Of a stretch of DNA of 64,000 nucleotides, positions 42,906 to 52,647 are shown one piece after another; positions within the stretch are counted from its first letter, which is position 1; every line of letters starts with the position of its first letter. This DNA comes from an uncultured Sphingomonadales bacterium. GTDB taxonomy: Bacteria; Pseudomonadota; Alphaproteobacteria; Sphingomonadales; Rhodothalassiaceae. The position numbers and the translations under genes are program-made. A model generated the notes under the pieces. That model saw only the letters and a list, made by a program, of their open reading frames with translations. It did no database searches and was not told the origin of the DNA. The stretch is from NCBI GenBank assembly GCA_947499155.1, contig CANMND010000004.1, positions 202,633 to 266,632 of the forward strand, written 5' to 3'.

Positions 42906-43706
42906 ATGTCTCAACGATTTAAGCTATCATTCTTGTCCCTGACCCTTGTCATGGGTCTGAGTGTTACCGATACGCCCGCATCAGCCCAATGGTTCATTCC
43001 CGGAGATCCGGAAGACTGGAAAGCCTCGGTCGGCTTGGGCGCAGGAATACGACCGGATTATCCGGGGGCAAAGAATCTTGTCGCTACCCCTGTCCCATTT
43101 ATCGATGTTACCTACAAAAAACGGTTTTTTCTTAATTCCGGGCGCGGGCTTGGGACGTTTCTTTATGGCGACAAGGATGGACGCCTGAAATATATGCTTG
43201 GTGTGGCTGTCGGGCCAAGCTTTGAAAGTCGCAGCCGCAAGGATGTGCCCGGCCTTCCCAAGGTGGGCATGACGGCGGCGGCCCGTGCGTTTGGGGAGGT
43301 GTTCTTCGATTCATGGTCGTTTGAAACAGTTGTTTCCAAGGACATGATCGGAGAAGGCCATGAGGGCATGTCTGTGGATCTCGGACTTAATTATACCCAT
43401 CGCGTGAAAGAGACAGGGCTAGTGCGAATAGGCCCGCAACTTCGCTATGTTTCTGGCGATTATATGGATAGTTTTTATACTGTCACACCACAGCAAAGTG
43501 CTCTGTCCGGCCTTAGCCCTTTTAATGCTGGAAGTGGAATTGACCGCGTGGGCGGCCGTGCCTATCTCAGCTACCCCATTGCCAAACACTGGAACATCGT
43601 CGGTCTCGTCAGCTACCATCTTTTGATAGCTGACGCTGCCAATAGCCCGGTATCCAGAACGCGGCACCAGATCGGACTTTATTCGGGGCTTTCCTATCGC
43701 TTTTGA
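42906..43706 (+). CDS. MipA/OmpV-family outer membrane protein
   Basis: A 266-residue beta-barrel with a signal peptide (cleavage at ASA-QW). The typical opening WKASVGLGAGIRPDYPGAKN near residue 40 and C-terminal aromatic residue (LSYRF) mark an outer membrane barrel of the MipA/OmpV family, which serves as scaffold for murein enzymes or as pore. ATG 42906 has GGGGAGG upstream and gives a proper signal peptide. It is 65 bp after the copper chaperone gene and convergent with the amidohydrolase. Confidence 0.88.
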   Translation: MSQRFKLSFLSLTLVMGLSVTDTPASAQWFIPGDPEDWKASVGLGAGIRPDYPGAKNLVATPVPFIDVTYKKRFFLNSGRGLGTFLYGDKDGRLKYMLGVAVGPSFESRSRKDVPGLPKVGMTAAARAFGEVFFDSWSFETVVSKDMIGEGHEGMSVDLGLNYTHRVKETGLVRIGPQLRYVSGDYMDSFYTVTPQQSALSGLSPFNAGSGIDRVGGRAYLSYPIAKHWNIVGLVSYHLLIADAANSPVSRTRHQIGLYSGLSYRF

Positions 43707-43714
43707 TCAGAGGA

Positions 43715-45394
43715 TCAGTCGCCATCCGCCTTATAGACGGTTTTCCCGTCAATAATGGTCAGGACTGCCCGGGTTTTTGGGATATCGGCCAGTGGTATGG
43801 TCATGATATCGGCGTCAAAGGCGGAAAAGTCGGCGCGCTTTCCAACACTGATTGATCCCAGATCCTGCTCCTGAAAAGATGCATAAGCGGGCCACAGGGT
43901 AAACATTTTAAGCGCATCAGCGCGACTGACTGCTTCTTGTCGGTGCCAATCCTCATTGGAAAATCCTGACAGGTCCATGCGGGCGACAGCAGCATAAAAC
44001 TCGATCATCGGATCACCGCGCTCAACCGGTGCATCGGACCCGGCAACGACGATGCTGCCGCTGTCAATCAGACTTTGCCATGCATACGCACCATCAAGTC
44101 GTTCCTTGCCCAGTCTTTGGGGAGCAAAATGAAGGTCGCCAATGGCGTGGCTGGGCTGCATCGATGGGATAACCGACAATCGTTTAAAACGGGGTAAGTC
44201 TTGGGGGGTAATGATCTGAGCATGTTCAATGCGCCAGCGCGGGTCCGCTACAGACCGCTTATTTAATGCAACTGCCTTGAAAGTTTGCTCATACCAGTCA
44301 AGAACAATGCGATTGCCCCGGTCGCCTATGGCGTGGGTGTTGATCTGGATTCCATTGCTGAGCGCCCAGTTGAGGAAGGGTATCGTCTCATCCTTTGTCA
44401 TCATCAACAGGCCGCTGCTATCCGCATCTGAATAGGGGGCCAGGAGTGCCGCTCCCCGTGAACCCAGTGCCCCATCCATGTAAAGCTTGACGGCGCGGGT
44501 GACAACATGACCGTTGGCGGACTGGCGCGGCCCATCTTTGAACAGCTCTTTTGCACCCTCGCGATTGATGGAGTTATAGACCCGCAAGGCAATATGTCCT
44601 TCGTCTGAAAGGGACTCAAGCAAGGCCACATCTTGCGCCGGGGCCGACATGAAGTGGATGCCAGTCCAGCCATAGCCGGTATATACCTCATTGGCTTTTG
44701 CATAGACGGCTTTTCTGTCTGGTGTTTTTTCCATGGCCTGGATTGAGGCGGCAAGGCCCATGGCGCTGTCAATCAGCATGCCTGTGGGGACGCCATTTTC
44801 ATCTCGCAGGATATCGCCGCCAAAAGGTGTTTTTGTTTCCGGTCCGATACCGGAAAGGGCAAGGGCGCGGCTGTTAAGAACTGCAGCATGACCATCGGAC
44901 CGTCCAAGGATGACCGGAATGTCTGGAACGACGGCATCCAGATCCTGCCGTGTGGGGAAGCGCCCTTCCGGCCAGTGTGTCTCTATCCAGCCGCGCCCGA
45001 TGATCACTTCAAGCGATTCATTGTTATCAAGATAGGTTTTGACCCGTTGCTTCAGTTCGGTAATTGAGGCCACACCCTCCAGATTCAGCGTCAACTCCCG
45101 CATTCCGATACCATCAAGATGGGCATGAGCATCTGTAAAGCCGGGATAAAGAGCCGCCCCATTGAGATTGAGCATATGGGTGTCGGGTGTTTTCAATCTT
45201 AGTGCACCTATGAAGGGGCCGACATAAGCGATCTGACCATCTTTAACTGCGACGGCCTCGGCCATCGGCTCCTTGTCAACGGCAGTATAAATAGGGCCGT
45301 TGTGGATGATCATATCCACTGCATTTGCAGAATTATGGCTAAGGAAAAAGGCGGACAAAACAAGGAGTGCGTAACGGGTAAGGGCTGTGCGCAT
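43715..45394 (-). CDS. exported YtcJ-like amidohydrolase
   Basis: A 559-residue metal-dependent hydrolase (Amidohydro_3 family) with a signal peptide (cleavage near ANA-VD). The metal-binding HxH is in FTDAHAHLDG near residue 91, WRIEHAQI near 366 supplies a further His, and AGSDAPVERGDP near 455 the catalytic Asp. The substrate is unknown; relatives hydrolyse amides or formamides, and some are annotated as amidase or exoenzyme-regulatory AepA. It is transcribed alone, 9 bp convergent to the MipA gene. Confidence 0.87.
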   Translation of the reverse strand: MRTALTRYALLVLSAFFLSHNSANAVDMIIHNGPIYTAVDKEPMAEAVAVKDGQIAYVGPFIGALRLKTPDTHMLNLNGAALYPGFTDAHAHLDGIGMRELTLNLEGVASITELKQRVKTYLDNNESLEVIIGRGWIETHWPEGRFPTRQDLDAVVPDIPVILGRSDGHAAVLNSRALALSGIGPETKTPFGGDILRDENGVPTGMLIDSAMGLAASIQAMEKTPDRKAVYAKANEVYTGYGWTGIHFMSAPAQDVALLESLSDEGHIALRVYNSINREGAKELFKDGPRQSANGHVVTRAVKLYMDGALGSRGAALLAPYSDADSSGLLMMTKDETIPFLNWALSNGIQINTHAIGDRGNRIVLDWYEQTFKAVALNKRSVADPRWRIEHAQIITPQDLPRFKRLSVIPSMQPSHAIGDLHFAPQRLGKERLDGAYAWQSLIDSGSIVVAGSDAPVERGDPMIEFYAAVARMDLSGFSNEDWHRQEAVSRADALKMFTLWPAYASFQEQDLGSISVGKRADFSAFDADIMTIPLADIPKTRAVLTIIDGKTVYKADGD

Positions 45395-45460
45395 GACGGG
45401 CTATTTCCTTTTATACGGCTTATTCGGCGCTATGCGGGATGTCTTTCTCTGACATAGGGA

Positions 45461-46129
45461 TCACTGAACAGGACTAATCCGTGCATTTTCTGCTGATTGC
45501 TTTTCTCTATCTGCGATTTTCTGTTCTGCCCAGCCGGCCATTTCAGTCACAATGGCGTTCATCGCATTATTGAACGCCAGCGCTGTTGCATCAGAAGAAT
45601 CGCCATTTACCTGATCTTGTACCGAAAAAGCGCGTGTGTCGAGTACATCGCTGGACATGGCATCCATCAGGATTGCGACCCAGACGATCTCAATGGACAA
45701 GGGGTCATCATTATGAGATTCGGCTTCAAATTTACGCACATCAAGGCGCAGGCGATATAAAAGCGGCAGGTCGATATTGACATCTCCCACGGCGTTGAGT
45801 GCCGTGCGATTGTCGAGAGAGCGGGCCACATGGCGCTGGATCAGACGCGAAGTTCGCTCTTCCCACCGTGCTTGCGGCAGATATTCATAGCGGACCGGCG
45901 AACGCTTGACGGCAATACGCATACTGTCCAGTGCGCCCGAGACCTGTGGTTCTTCGACAAACAGGACCGGGGCGCCAGGCTCTGGTGTACCCTGTCTGCT
46001 CAGTGGCTCCAGCGTAAAGACAGAAGGGGCTGGGCCACTGGGGCCGAGGCTGACAAGACTGCTGCATCCTGCAATGCTGATCGCTGACACAAGGACAACA
46101 AGGGCAAGGGTTGTTTTCACGATGTTCAT
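45461..46129 (-). CDS. PqiC-like ABC transporter auxiliary lipoprotein
   Basis: A 222-residue lipoprotein with lipobox SIAGC (Cys22) and an ABC-type transport auxiliary domain: FTLEPLSRQG, VLFVEEPQVSGALDSMRIAVKRSPVRYEYLPQARWEERTSRL, LRLDVRKFEAESH. In related systems (PqiC, LetC) it is an outer-membrane partner of MCE proteins. Its ATG overlaps the mlaD stop codon, making it the last gene of the mlaE-mlaF-mlaD operon. Confidence 0.85.
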   Translation of the reverse strand: MNIVKTTLALVVLVSAISIAGCSSLVSLGPSGPAPSVFTLEPLSRQGTPEPGAPVLFVEEPQVSGALDSMRIAVKRSPVRYEYLPQARWEERTSRLIQRHVARSLDNRTALNAVGDVNIDLPLLYRLRLDVRKFEAESHNDDPLSIEIVWVAILMDAMSSDVLDTRAFSVQDQVNGDSSDATALAFNNAMNAIVTEMAGWAEQKIADREKQSAENARISPVQ

Positions 46130-47073
46130 TCCTTTTGCCCTTTATATTCTGGTACCTGTGCACCGAAAAGAGCCTCTTGCGGCTGATCTTCGATTTTCTG
46201 CACAAGGCTGTTCAGCCGCATGGTCAGGCGTCGCAGATCGCCAATCAGCCGGGTAGTTTCAGGCAGGCTGGTATTAACAAAGCGGGAGATGCCGGGTCGA
46301 TTGTCTGCCACAAGGACAGAAAGGTCGCTGGCGAGCGTATTGGCGGCTTTTGCAGCATTGCCGGCTTCAATAAATGCAGTGCGTACCTCATCATTCATCA
46401 GATTTTCTGTAGTCTCAGCCACTGAATTCAGACGCTTGGCAGTCTGATGGAATTCGTTGATAGCCTCATCAAGGCCAGAAAGAGCCTTGTCGATATCATC
46501 AGCGCGGGCAGCAAAGCGGTCAGAGACTGTCTCAAGATTTTGAAGGATATTACTGACGCGTTCCCTGTTTTCTGGCCCCAGAAGCTCTTTTACATTATTG
46601 ACGGCAATAAGGGCTTCGTTCATCAGATTGGGGGCCTCTTCAAAGACCTGTTGAATGGGGGATCGTTCAGAGGGGATCCGGGCCATATTCAGCCCGTCAC
46701 GGGGCACGATCTGCGTATCCCCCTGACCGCCGCTGATCTGGACAAAGGCAATTCCGGTAAAGCCTTGCAGTTCAAGGCGTGCGCTGCTTCCTTCAAGGAT
46801 TGGCACGTCAGACTCAATTTTCACAAGGACCCGTACCTTCGAGGGATCTTCTCGCGGAATTGAAATGTCGAGGACGGTTCCCACGGGGACACCGTTAAGA
46901 CGGACCGTACTGCCTTCATTCAACCCTGCAACCGAGCCTTCGAAGATAATCTCATAAGGGATGAACTTTTGATCCACATCCACTTTTGCAAGCCAGATGA
47001 CGAAGGCAAAAAGGGCACCAATCATAATCAACATGAATGTGCCGATCAGCAGATGATGTGCACGGGTTTCCAT
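46126..47073 (-). CDS. mlaD: MlaD-like MCE-domain protein
   Basis: A 315-residue protein with one N-terminal membrane segment and an MCE domain (YEIIFEGSVAGLNEGSTVRLNGVPVGTVLDI, about residues 37-115) followed by a long helical region. MCE proteins form hexameric rings that carry phospholipids between inner and outer membranes. At 315 residues it is longer than E. coli MlaD (about 180), with an extended coiled coil after the MCE domain that may form a needle toward the outer membrane. It is 76 bp downstream of mlaF. Confidence 0.9.
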   Translation of the reverse strand: METRAHHLLIGTFMLIMIGALFAFVIWLAKVDVDQKFIPYEIIFEGSVAGLNEGSTVRLNGVPVGTVLDISIPREDPSKVRVLVKIESDVPILEGSSARLELQGFTGIAFVQISGGQGDTQIVPRDGLNMARIPSERSPIQQVFEEAPNLMNEALIAVNNVKELLGPENRERVSNILQNLETVSDRFAARADDIDKALSGLDEAINEFHQTAKRLNSVAETTENLMNDEVRTAFIEAGNAAKAANTLASDLSVLVADNRPGISRFVNTSLPETTRLIGDLRRLTMRLNSLVQKIEDQPQEALFGAQVPEYKGQKE

Positions 47074-47149
47074 CAGCGTGGTCTTTCCGTTTTCCGTCGC
47101 GGGACAGGTGGGATCTTGTGTCGTGGTTCCATATCAATCCGATTGTGTT

Positions 47150-47998
47150 TCATGAGGATACCCCGTCAGACTTGTCTCGACCACGGGACATTTGTACGGC
47201 TCGTGAGCGGGGTCCGTGGAAATAACTGTGAACCCAGGGGTGCTTGCTTGCGAGCATGTCTGAGATAGTGCCGCTCACGATAACCTTGTGTTCGGCAAGG
47301 GCAGCGATCCGGTCACAAGTGGTAAACAAAGTATCGAGATCATGGGTGACAAGCACAACAGTCAAGCCAAGGATATCACGCAGACGCAGGATCAGTTCAT
47401 CGAATGCTGCAGCCCCTATGGGGTCGAGGCCAGCGGTTGGCTCATCCAGAAACAACAGCTCCGGGTCGAGGGCGAGCGCGCGGGCAAGACCTGCGCGACG
47501 TTTCATTCCGCCTGACAGTTCTGACGGGTATTTAGAACCTGCATGAGGCTCAAGACCGACGATGGCGATTTTGTATGCGGCGATTTCATCCATCAGGCGC
47601 GCGGAAAGATCATAATATTCCCGTAGCGGCACCTGAATATTCTGAGTGACGGTCAGAGATGAGAACAAGGCTCCTTCTTGAAACAGAACACCCCATTCCC
47701 GACGGGCTTCTTTCATTTGGGCCGTTGAAAGCGAGGTCTGGTCAATGCCGGATATGGTGATGGTCCCGGCATTTGGCTTTCGCAGCCCGATGATAGAATG
47801 CAAAAGAACGGACTTTCCTGTCCCTGACCCACCAACAATGCCCAGAATTTCACCACGCCGGACGTCAATATCCAGATTGTCGTGGACCACATGGTTTCCA
47901 AAACGCGTGGAAAGACCGCGGACGGAAATCACGATCTCTCCATCAACAGTCTCGTGCAGTATAGCGGGGTCACGATGTTCGGCTTTTATCATTACCAT
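47150..47998 (-). CDS. mlaF: MlaF-like ABC transporter ATPase
   Basis: A 282-residue ABC ATPase: Walker A GGSGTGKSVLLHS near residue 56, signature ELSGGMKRRAGLARALALD near 157, and Walker B LLFLDEPTAGLDPIG. It drives phospholipid transport with MlaE and MlaD. It starts 7 bp before the mlaE stop codon. Each end of the protein is about 15 residues longer than E. coli MlaF. Confidence 0.92.
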   Translation of the reverse strand: MVMIKAEHRDPAILHETVDGEIVISVRGLSTRFGNHVVHDNLDIDVRRGEILGIVGGSGTGKSVLLHSIIGLRKPNAGTITISGIDQTSLSTAQMKEARREWGVLFQEGALFSSLTVTQNIQVPLREYYDLSARLMDEIAAYKIAIVGLEPHAGSKYPSELSGGMKRRAGLARALALDPELLFLDEPTAGLDPIGAAAFDELILRLRDILGLTVVLVTHDLDTLFTTCDRIAALAEHKVIVSGTISDMLASKHPWVHSYFHGPRSRAVQMSRGRDKSDGVSS

Positions 47999-49143
47999 CC
48001 AATCGTTGTGAAAAAGACGGCGAAAAACGCATCAAGGACGATGACCAGAAAGATTGATTCGACCACAGATGCAGTGGTGCGTGCCCCAAGAGATTCGGCT
48101 GTACCTTCCACGCTTAGGCCCTGAAAACAGCCACTGACTGATATTACCCCTGCAAAGAAGACGGATTTGATCAGGCCGATATACAACTCGTTCAGCAGTG
48201 CAAGATCATTCATTCTGTTGATGAATTGCGACGGCGAGATATCAAGGGTAAACCAGGCCATAAGCGCACCGCCGATAAGGCCCATAATATCGGCATAAAA
48301 AGTCAAAAGCGGCAAAACCAGAACCATCGCTGCAAGCCGGGGCAAGACCAGCACATCAATGGGGTGGATACCCAGCGTCTTCATGGCGTTCACTTCTTCA
48401 TTCATCACCATGGAGCCGATTTGAGCCGCAAAAGCGCTGCCTGACCGCCCGGCAATGATGACAGACGTCAAAAGAACTCCCAACTCACGCAAAACACCGA
48501 TACTGACAAGGTCGGCAACAAAGATCTCGGCACCGAACTGGCGCAGTTGTACCGCACCCTGATTGACAATGACGGCTCCGATCAAAAAAGAGATCAGGCC
48601 AACAATCGGCATGGAACGCACACCAACCACTTCCATCTGGTGAACAAGTGGCGTGAGACGAATGCGTCCTGGATGAAGAACGGATAGTAGAATTCGCTGA
48701 AACACATTACCAAGAAACGACAAAAGAGCCCCAAAATTACTGACAATGGTAATGCTTGCAATCCCGATATCTTCGATCATGCGCAGAATCACAGGCTCAG
48801 TCTGGGGCGGGCTGGTCATGCAGGCGTCATGCTTGCGGATTTGTTCTATCAGACGTTCTTGTGACTCATTACCAAAGTGGTATGAAGTGGAGACGCCTTT
48901 TGCTTCAAGGCCACAATAAGCCCGGTGCAGAAGCCACGCCCCCACCGTGTCGAGTCCTTCGATTCCTGATAAATCTATTTCTGCGCGATTTTGTGCCAAT
49001 GGGCGAACACTGGCTACGAGCTTCTCGAGCGTATCAGCCGTTTCGATCTGCCATGAACCACGAGGGCAAATACGCAGTACGTCGCCATGCGCATTGATAT
49101 CGAGATCCGGCTTGCTGATGTGTTCAATTCTCAGCCCTGTCAC
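47992..49143 (-). CDS. mlaE: MlaE-like permease with N-terminal STAS domain
   Basis: A 383-residue permease. Residues 1-110 are a STAS domain (AEIDLSGIEGLDTVGAWLLHRAY), a domain that E. coli encodes separately as MlaB; the remaining 260 residues are the MlaE membrane domain with RELGVLLTSVIIAGRSGSAFAAQIGSM and VNAMKTLGIHPIDVLVLPRL. The STAS-MlaE fusion is common in alphaproteobacteria. GTG 49143 has AGGTGA upstream. It is the first gene of the lipid-transport operon. Confidence 0.92.
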   Translation of the reverse strand: MTGLRIEHISKPDLDINAHGDVLRICPRGSWQIETADTLEKLVASVRPLAQNRAEIDLSGIEGLDTVGAWLLHRAYCGLEAKGVSTSYHFGNESQERLIEQIRKHDACMTSPPQTEPVILRMIEDIGIASITIVSNFGALLSFLGNVFQRILLSVLHPGRIRLTPLVHQMEVVGVRSMPIVGLISFLIGAVIVNQGAVQLRQFGAEIFVADLVSIGVLRELGVLLTSVIIAGRSGSAFAAQIGSMVMNEEVNAMKTLGIHPIDVLVLPRLAAMVLVLPLLTFYADIMGLIGGALMAWFTLDISPSQFINRMNDLALLNELYIGLIKSVFFAGVISVSGCFQGLSVEGTAESLGARTTASVVESIFLVIVLDAFFAVFFTTIGW

Positions 49144-49220
49144 ATATCACCTGCATTATGCCATGGTGTTCGCAGCTTAGCGCATGGGTAGTGATAATCC
49201 AAACTGTCAGGACACATTGA

Positions 49221-50435
49221 TCAGATCCGACCCGTCACAGCTTTTAATTCCAATCGCGCAATCTGACGGCAATGGACTTCATCCGGGCCATCTGCCAGCC
49301 GCAAGGTACGGGCTTGCGCATAGGCGTAAGCGAGCCCGTAATCGTCTGAAACGCCAGCAGCACCATGGGCCTGTATCGCCCAGTCTATCACCTGGCAGGC
49401 CATGGTGGGGGCGGCCACCTTGATCATCGCGATGTCTTTTTTCGCGGCCTTGTTGCCTTCCTTGTCCATGATGTAGGCGGCTTTCATGGTGAGGAGACGG
49501 GCAGAATCGATCATCACGCGCGACTGGGCGATGCGTTCGTCCCAGACGCTATGATCTGAAATCATTTTCCCAAAAGCCGTGCGCCCGGTCAATCTGATGC
49601 ACATGCGCTCCAGCGCGCGTTCCGTAAGGCCGATCAGTCGCATGCAATGATGAATGCGCCCCGGACCCAATCGTCCTTGCGCTATTTCAAAGCCCCGGCC
49701 TTCGCCCAGTATCATGTTATCTGCGGGCACCCGCACATTGTTAAAGGTGATATCCGCATGGCCGTGTGGGGCATCATCATAGCCAAAAACCGGCAACATG
49801 CGGTTGATGGTAATGCCGGGAGTATCCATAGGTACCAGAATCATTGATTGCCGTTTCCACGGATTTTCATGATCAGGCGCAGATTGCCCCATAAAGATCA
49901 GAATTTTGCAGCGTGGATCGCCTGCTCCTGATGTCCACCATTTGCGACCATTAAGGACATAACTGTCACCGTCCCGTTCAATACTGGCGCGGATATTGCG
50001 CGCATCAGACGATGCGACGTCCGGTTCGGTCATGGCAAAACCGGATCGGATATCTCCTGCCAGCAGGGGCTTGAGCCAGCGGTCTTTTTGAGCTTGAGTG
50101 CCGTAACGCACCAGTACTTCCATATTGCCGGTGTCAGGTGCTGAACAGTTGAAAATCTCAGATGCAAAGGGCGAGCGCCCCATTTCTTCGGCCAAAGGCG
50201 CATAGTCACAATTGCCAAGGCCTGCTCCATCGGTGCTGTCAGGCAGAAACAGGTTCCACAATCCTTCAGCCTTCGCCTTCTTCTTTAAGTTCTCCACAAG
50301 AGACAAGGGCTGCCAGCGGTTGCCTTTTTCCACTTCGGCAAAGATGTCTGCCTCATATGGGTAATAGTGCAAATCGAGAAAGGCGCGCACGCGGGCGAGC
50401 ATGTCCTGAGATCGGGGGGAGTGAGAAAAATCCAT
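49221..50435 (-). CDS. acyl-CoA dehydrogenase
   Basis: A 404-residue flavoenzyme. FAD/substrate motifs [20 protein letters not shown] near residue 135 and the C-terminal [39 protein letters not shown] place it with the long-chain, ACAD10/11-like dehydrogenases. It oxidises acyl-CoA to trans-2-enoyl-CoA with electron-transfer flavoprotein as acceptor; chain length is unknown. It begins about 50 bp after the terminator of the pheA-aroF gene and is not co-transcribed with it. Confidence 0.9.
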   Translation of the reverse strand: MDFSHSPRSQDMLARVRAFLDLHYYPYEADIFAEVEKGNRWQPLSLVENLKKKAKAEGLWNLFLPDSTDGAGLGNCDYAPLAEEMGRSPFASEIFNCSAPDTGNMEVLVRYGTQAQKDRWLKPLLAGDIRSGFAMTEPDVASSDARNIRASIERDGDSYVLNGRKWWTSGAGDPRCKILIFMGQSAPDHENPWKRQSMILVPMDTPGITINRMLPVFGYDDAPHGHADITFNNVRVPADNMILGEGRGFEIAQGRLGPGRIHHCMRLIGLTERALERMCIRLTGRTAFGKMISDHSVWDERIAQSRVMIDSARLLTMKAAYIMDKEGNKAAKKDIAMIKVAAPTMACQVIDWAIQAHGAAGVSDDYGLAYAYAQARTLRLADGPDEVHCRQIARLELKAVTGRI

Positions 50436-50484
50436 GGATGCGGCCCTCCTTTAGACCTTGGCCCAGTATCTTTCTCATTTCCGG

Positions 50485-50540
50485 AAAAATCCACCACCAC
50501 CTGGCCCGACCTCTCTTCATTGGGGGCAAGGTGGTGGTGG
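50485..50540 (-). terminator. intrinsic terminator of the pheA-aroF fusion
   Basis: On the minus strand CCACCACCACCT (50540-50529) pairs perfectly with AGGTGGTGGTGG (50502-50491), a 12-bp stem around a 26-base loop, followed by A and TTTTT. It lies 10 bp after the stop codon. Confidence 0.85.
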
Positions 50541-50550
50541 GTGTAATGGT

Positions 50551-52602
50551 TTAGACCAGTTCGGCCATCATTTCCTCGAACATGGGGAAAGTGAGTGCCT
50601 GTGGGCCATCAGACAGGGCTTCTTCCGGCTTTGGATGAAACTCAACAATGATCCCGTCCGCACCGACGGCTTTGGCGGCTCTGACCATGGGGATGACCAT
50701 ATCGCGACGACCGACAGCATGGCTTGGGTCAACTACAACTGGCAAATGGCTCATCTGCTTCAGCAAGGGGACAGCGGACAGGTCAAGGGTATTGCGTGTC
50801 GCAGGCTCAAAGGTGCGGATACCACGTTCACACAGGATCACCTGACGATTGCCCTCGGACAGGATATATTCTGCCGCCTGCAGTAATTCATCCAAAGACG
50901 CCATCATGCCACGCTTCAGAAGCACCGGGCGGTTGGCACGGCCCACCAGTCTCAGCAGCGGGAAGTTTTGCATATTGCGGGCACCGATCTGCAAAATATC
51001 GGATTTTTTCGCGACTTCTGTTACCTGATCCGGCGCAAGCACCTCTGTTATAATCGGCAGGCCATGGCGGTCACCTGCGGCTTTCAGCAGATCCAGGCCT
51101 TCATAGCCCAAACCCTGGAAGCTGTATGGGTTAGTACGAGGCTTGAAGCAGCCACCTCGTAAAATTGTGGCCCCATGAGCGCGGACATGCTCAGCGCAAT
51201 CCATCACCTGTTCTTCTGACTCGACGGAACAAGGCCCCGCCATCACAGTGAAGCCTTCACCAATTACAGCATTCCCGACCCGAATGATCGTATTGTCAGG
51301 CTTATGGGCGCGGCTGCCCAGTTTCCAGCCCTTGGGAGCTGCAGCGACTTTTTTGTCTTCTGCTTTTTCGGGAGCCTTGGATTTAGGGCCTGACGCAGCC
51401 TTGACATTTTCACGCAACAGTTCGGCGGGTACTTCTGTCGGGATAACGTCTTCTGACGGATAACACCCCAGAACCTTGAGAAAGCGTGCACGCCGGGCAA
51501 GGGTATCCACGGCTTCGACCATGATCTGATCCCGGATATTGCCAAGAAGATCGATATAAAACAGCTCTTCCCACGGATTGCCATGGAGTGGCCGCGATTC
51601 AAGCTTCAGCATATTTATGCCCTGGTCGCGAAATACCGTAAGGGCATCGACGAGAGCGCCAGGCTTCTGGTCAACAGAAATCATCAGAGTGGTCTTGGCC
51701 GGCACTGTTTCTGGAACATGGGCAGGTTTGCGTGCAACAACAATGAACCGGGTATGATTCTGGCGCTGATTGGCAAGGTCGCTCTTGATCTCAAACAGGC
51801 CCCATAGTGCCCCCGCTTCACGTGAGGCAATGGCTGCAGCACCACTTTTTGCACTGGCGGCCTTTTCAACTGCATGAGATGTGGATTCACAATAGATCAC
51901 ATCCACATCTCCCAGACGGGCGAGGAAATGACTGCATTGCGCATGAACCTGAGGATGAACATAAAGGGTTTTCACCTGACCCGGCAAAAGGCCGGCGTCC
52001 GCTGACAGCAGGCAATGCTCAATCTTGTGGGTCACCTCGCCGACGATGGAAAGTCCAGTGTGCTGCAACAGGTCATAGACATCGCTGATGCTGCCGGACG
52101 TGGTATTTTCAATTGGCAGGACCGCGTGATCAGCTTCGCCGCTTTCCGCCTTTTCCAGAACTTCTTCAAAGCTGTTGCAGCCGATCTCAACCAACTTGCC
52201 AGCGCGGCGGGTGAAATATTTGCGGCACGCCGCCTGACTGTATGATCCTTCGCCACCCAAATAGGCCACTCGGCGCAAGTCCGTTTCATCTTCTGAATTT
52301 TCGCGGGCATGAAGGCGGGCTTGTTGCAAGAGGACAGAATCCTCGATCACACCCTGGAACAATTTGGTCACCAGATGAGGGTCAAGGCCAAGGTCACGGC
52401 CCCGGCGGACCATGTCCACAAGACTTTGCCGTTCGATATCGCGGTCGCGCACCGGCCTGCCAGCCTGGATCTTGCTGTCCGCCACCTTAAGGCTGAGATT
52501 GCGGCGTGTCGCCAAAAGATCCAGAAGCTGTCGGTCGACATCGGATATAGTGCTTCTGGTTTTGTCGATATCATCGGCGGTGGTGGTTGTCGTGTTACTC
52601 AT
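50551..52602 (-). CDS. chorismate mutase - prephenate dehydratase - ACT - DAHP synthase fusion
   Basis: A 683-residue multifunctional enzyme for aromatic amino acid synthesis. Residues about 10-100 are an AroQ-type chorismate mutase (ISDVDRQLLDLLATRRNLSLKVADSK). Residues about 108-290 are prephenate dehydratase, with YLGGEGSYSQAA, ENTTSGSISDVYDLL and the catalytic TRF (NHTRFIVV). Residues about 300-375 are an ACT domain with GALVDAL and LESRPLHGNPWEELFY, the Phe-binding GALV and ESRP motifs. After a charged linker (about 395-430), a type I-beta DAHP synthase follows, with MAGPCSVESEEQ, GGCFKPRTNPYSFQGLG and VDPSHAVGRRD. ATG 52602 has GAGG upstream. The first three parts equal the E. coli P-protein; the fused DAHP synthase is unusual. 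An attenuator precedes it. Confidence 0.93.
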   Translation of the reverse strand: MSNTTTTTADDIDKTRSTISDVDRQLLDLLATRRNLSLKVADSKIQAGRPVRDRDIERQSLVDMVRRGRDLGLDPHLVTKLFQGVIEDSVLLQQARLHARENSEDETDLRRVAYLGGEGSYSQAACRKYFTRRAGKLVEIGCNSFEEVLEKAESGEADHAVLPIENTTSGSISDVYDLLQHTGLSIVGEVTHKIEHCLLSADAGLLPGQVKTLYVHPQVHAQCSHFLARLGDVDVIYCESTSHAVEKAASAKSGAAAIASREAGALWGLFEIKSDLANQRQNHTRFIVVARKPAHVPETVPAKTTLMISVDQKPGALVDALTVFRDQGINMLKLESRPLHGNPWEELFYIDLLGNIRDQIMVEAVDTLARRARFLKVLGCYPSEDVIPTEVPAELLRENVKAASGPKSKAPEKAEDKKVAAAPKGWKLGSRAHKPDNTIIRVGNAVIGEGFTVMAGPCSVESEEQVMDCAEHVRAHGATILRGGCFKPRTNPYSFQGLGYEGLDLLKAAGDRHGLPIITEVLAPDQVTEVAKKSDILQIGARNMQNFPLLRLVGRANRPVLLKRGMMASLDELLQAAEYILSEGNRQVILCERGIRTFEPATRNTLDLSAVPLLKQMSHLPVVVDPSHAVGRRDMVIPMVRAAKAVGADGIIVEFHPKPEEALSDGPQALTFPMFEEMMAELV

Positions 52603-52617
52603 GGTCGTTCCCTCAAT

Positions 52618-52647
52618 AAAAAAAAGCCTCCCGGGGTCCGGAAGGCT
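52618..52647 (-). terminator. attenuator terminator directly before the pheA-aroF fusion
   Basis: On the minus strand AGCCTTCCGG (52647-52638) pairs with CCGGGAGGCT (52634-52625) over 10 bp including one G-U pair, with a 3-base loop, followed by eight T (52625-52618). It ends only 16 bp before the ATG of the fusion gene, so it can only make sense as a conditional terminator in the leader. Confidence 0.92.
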
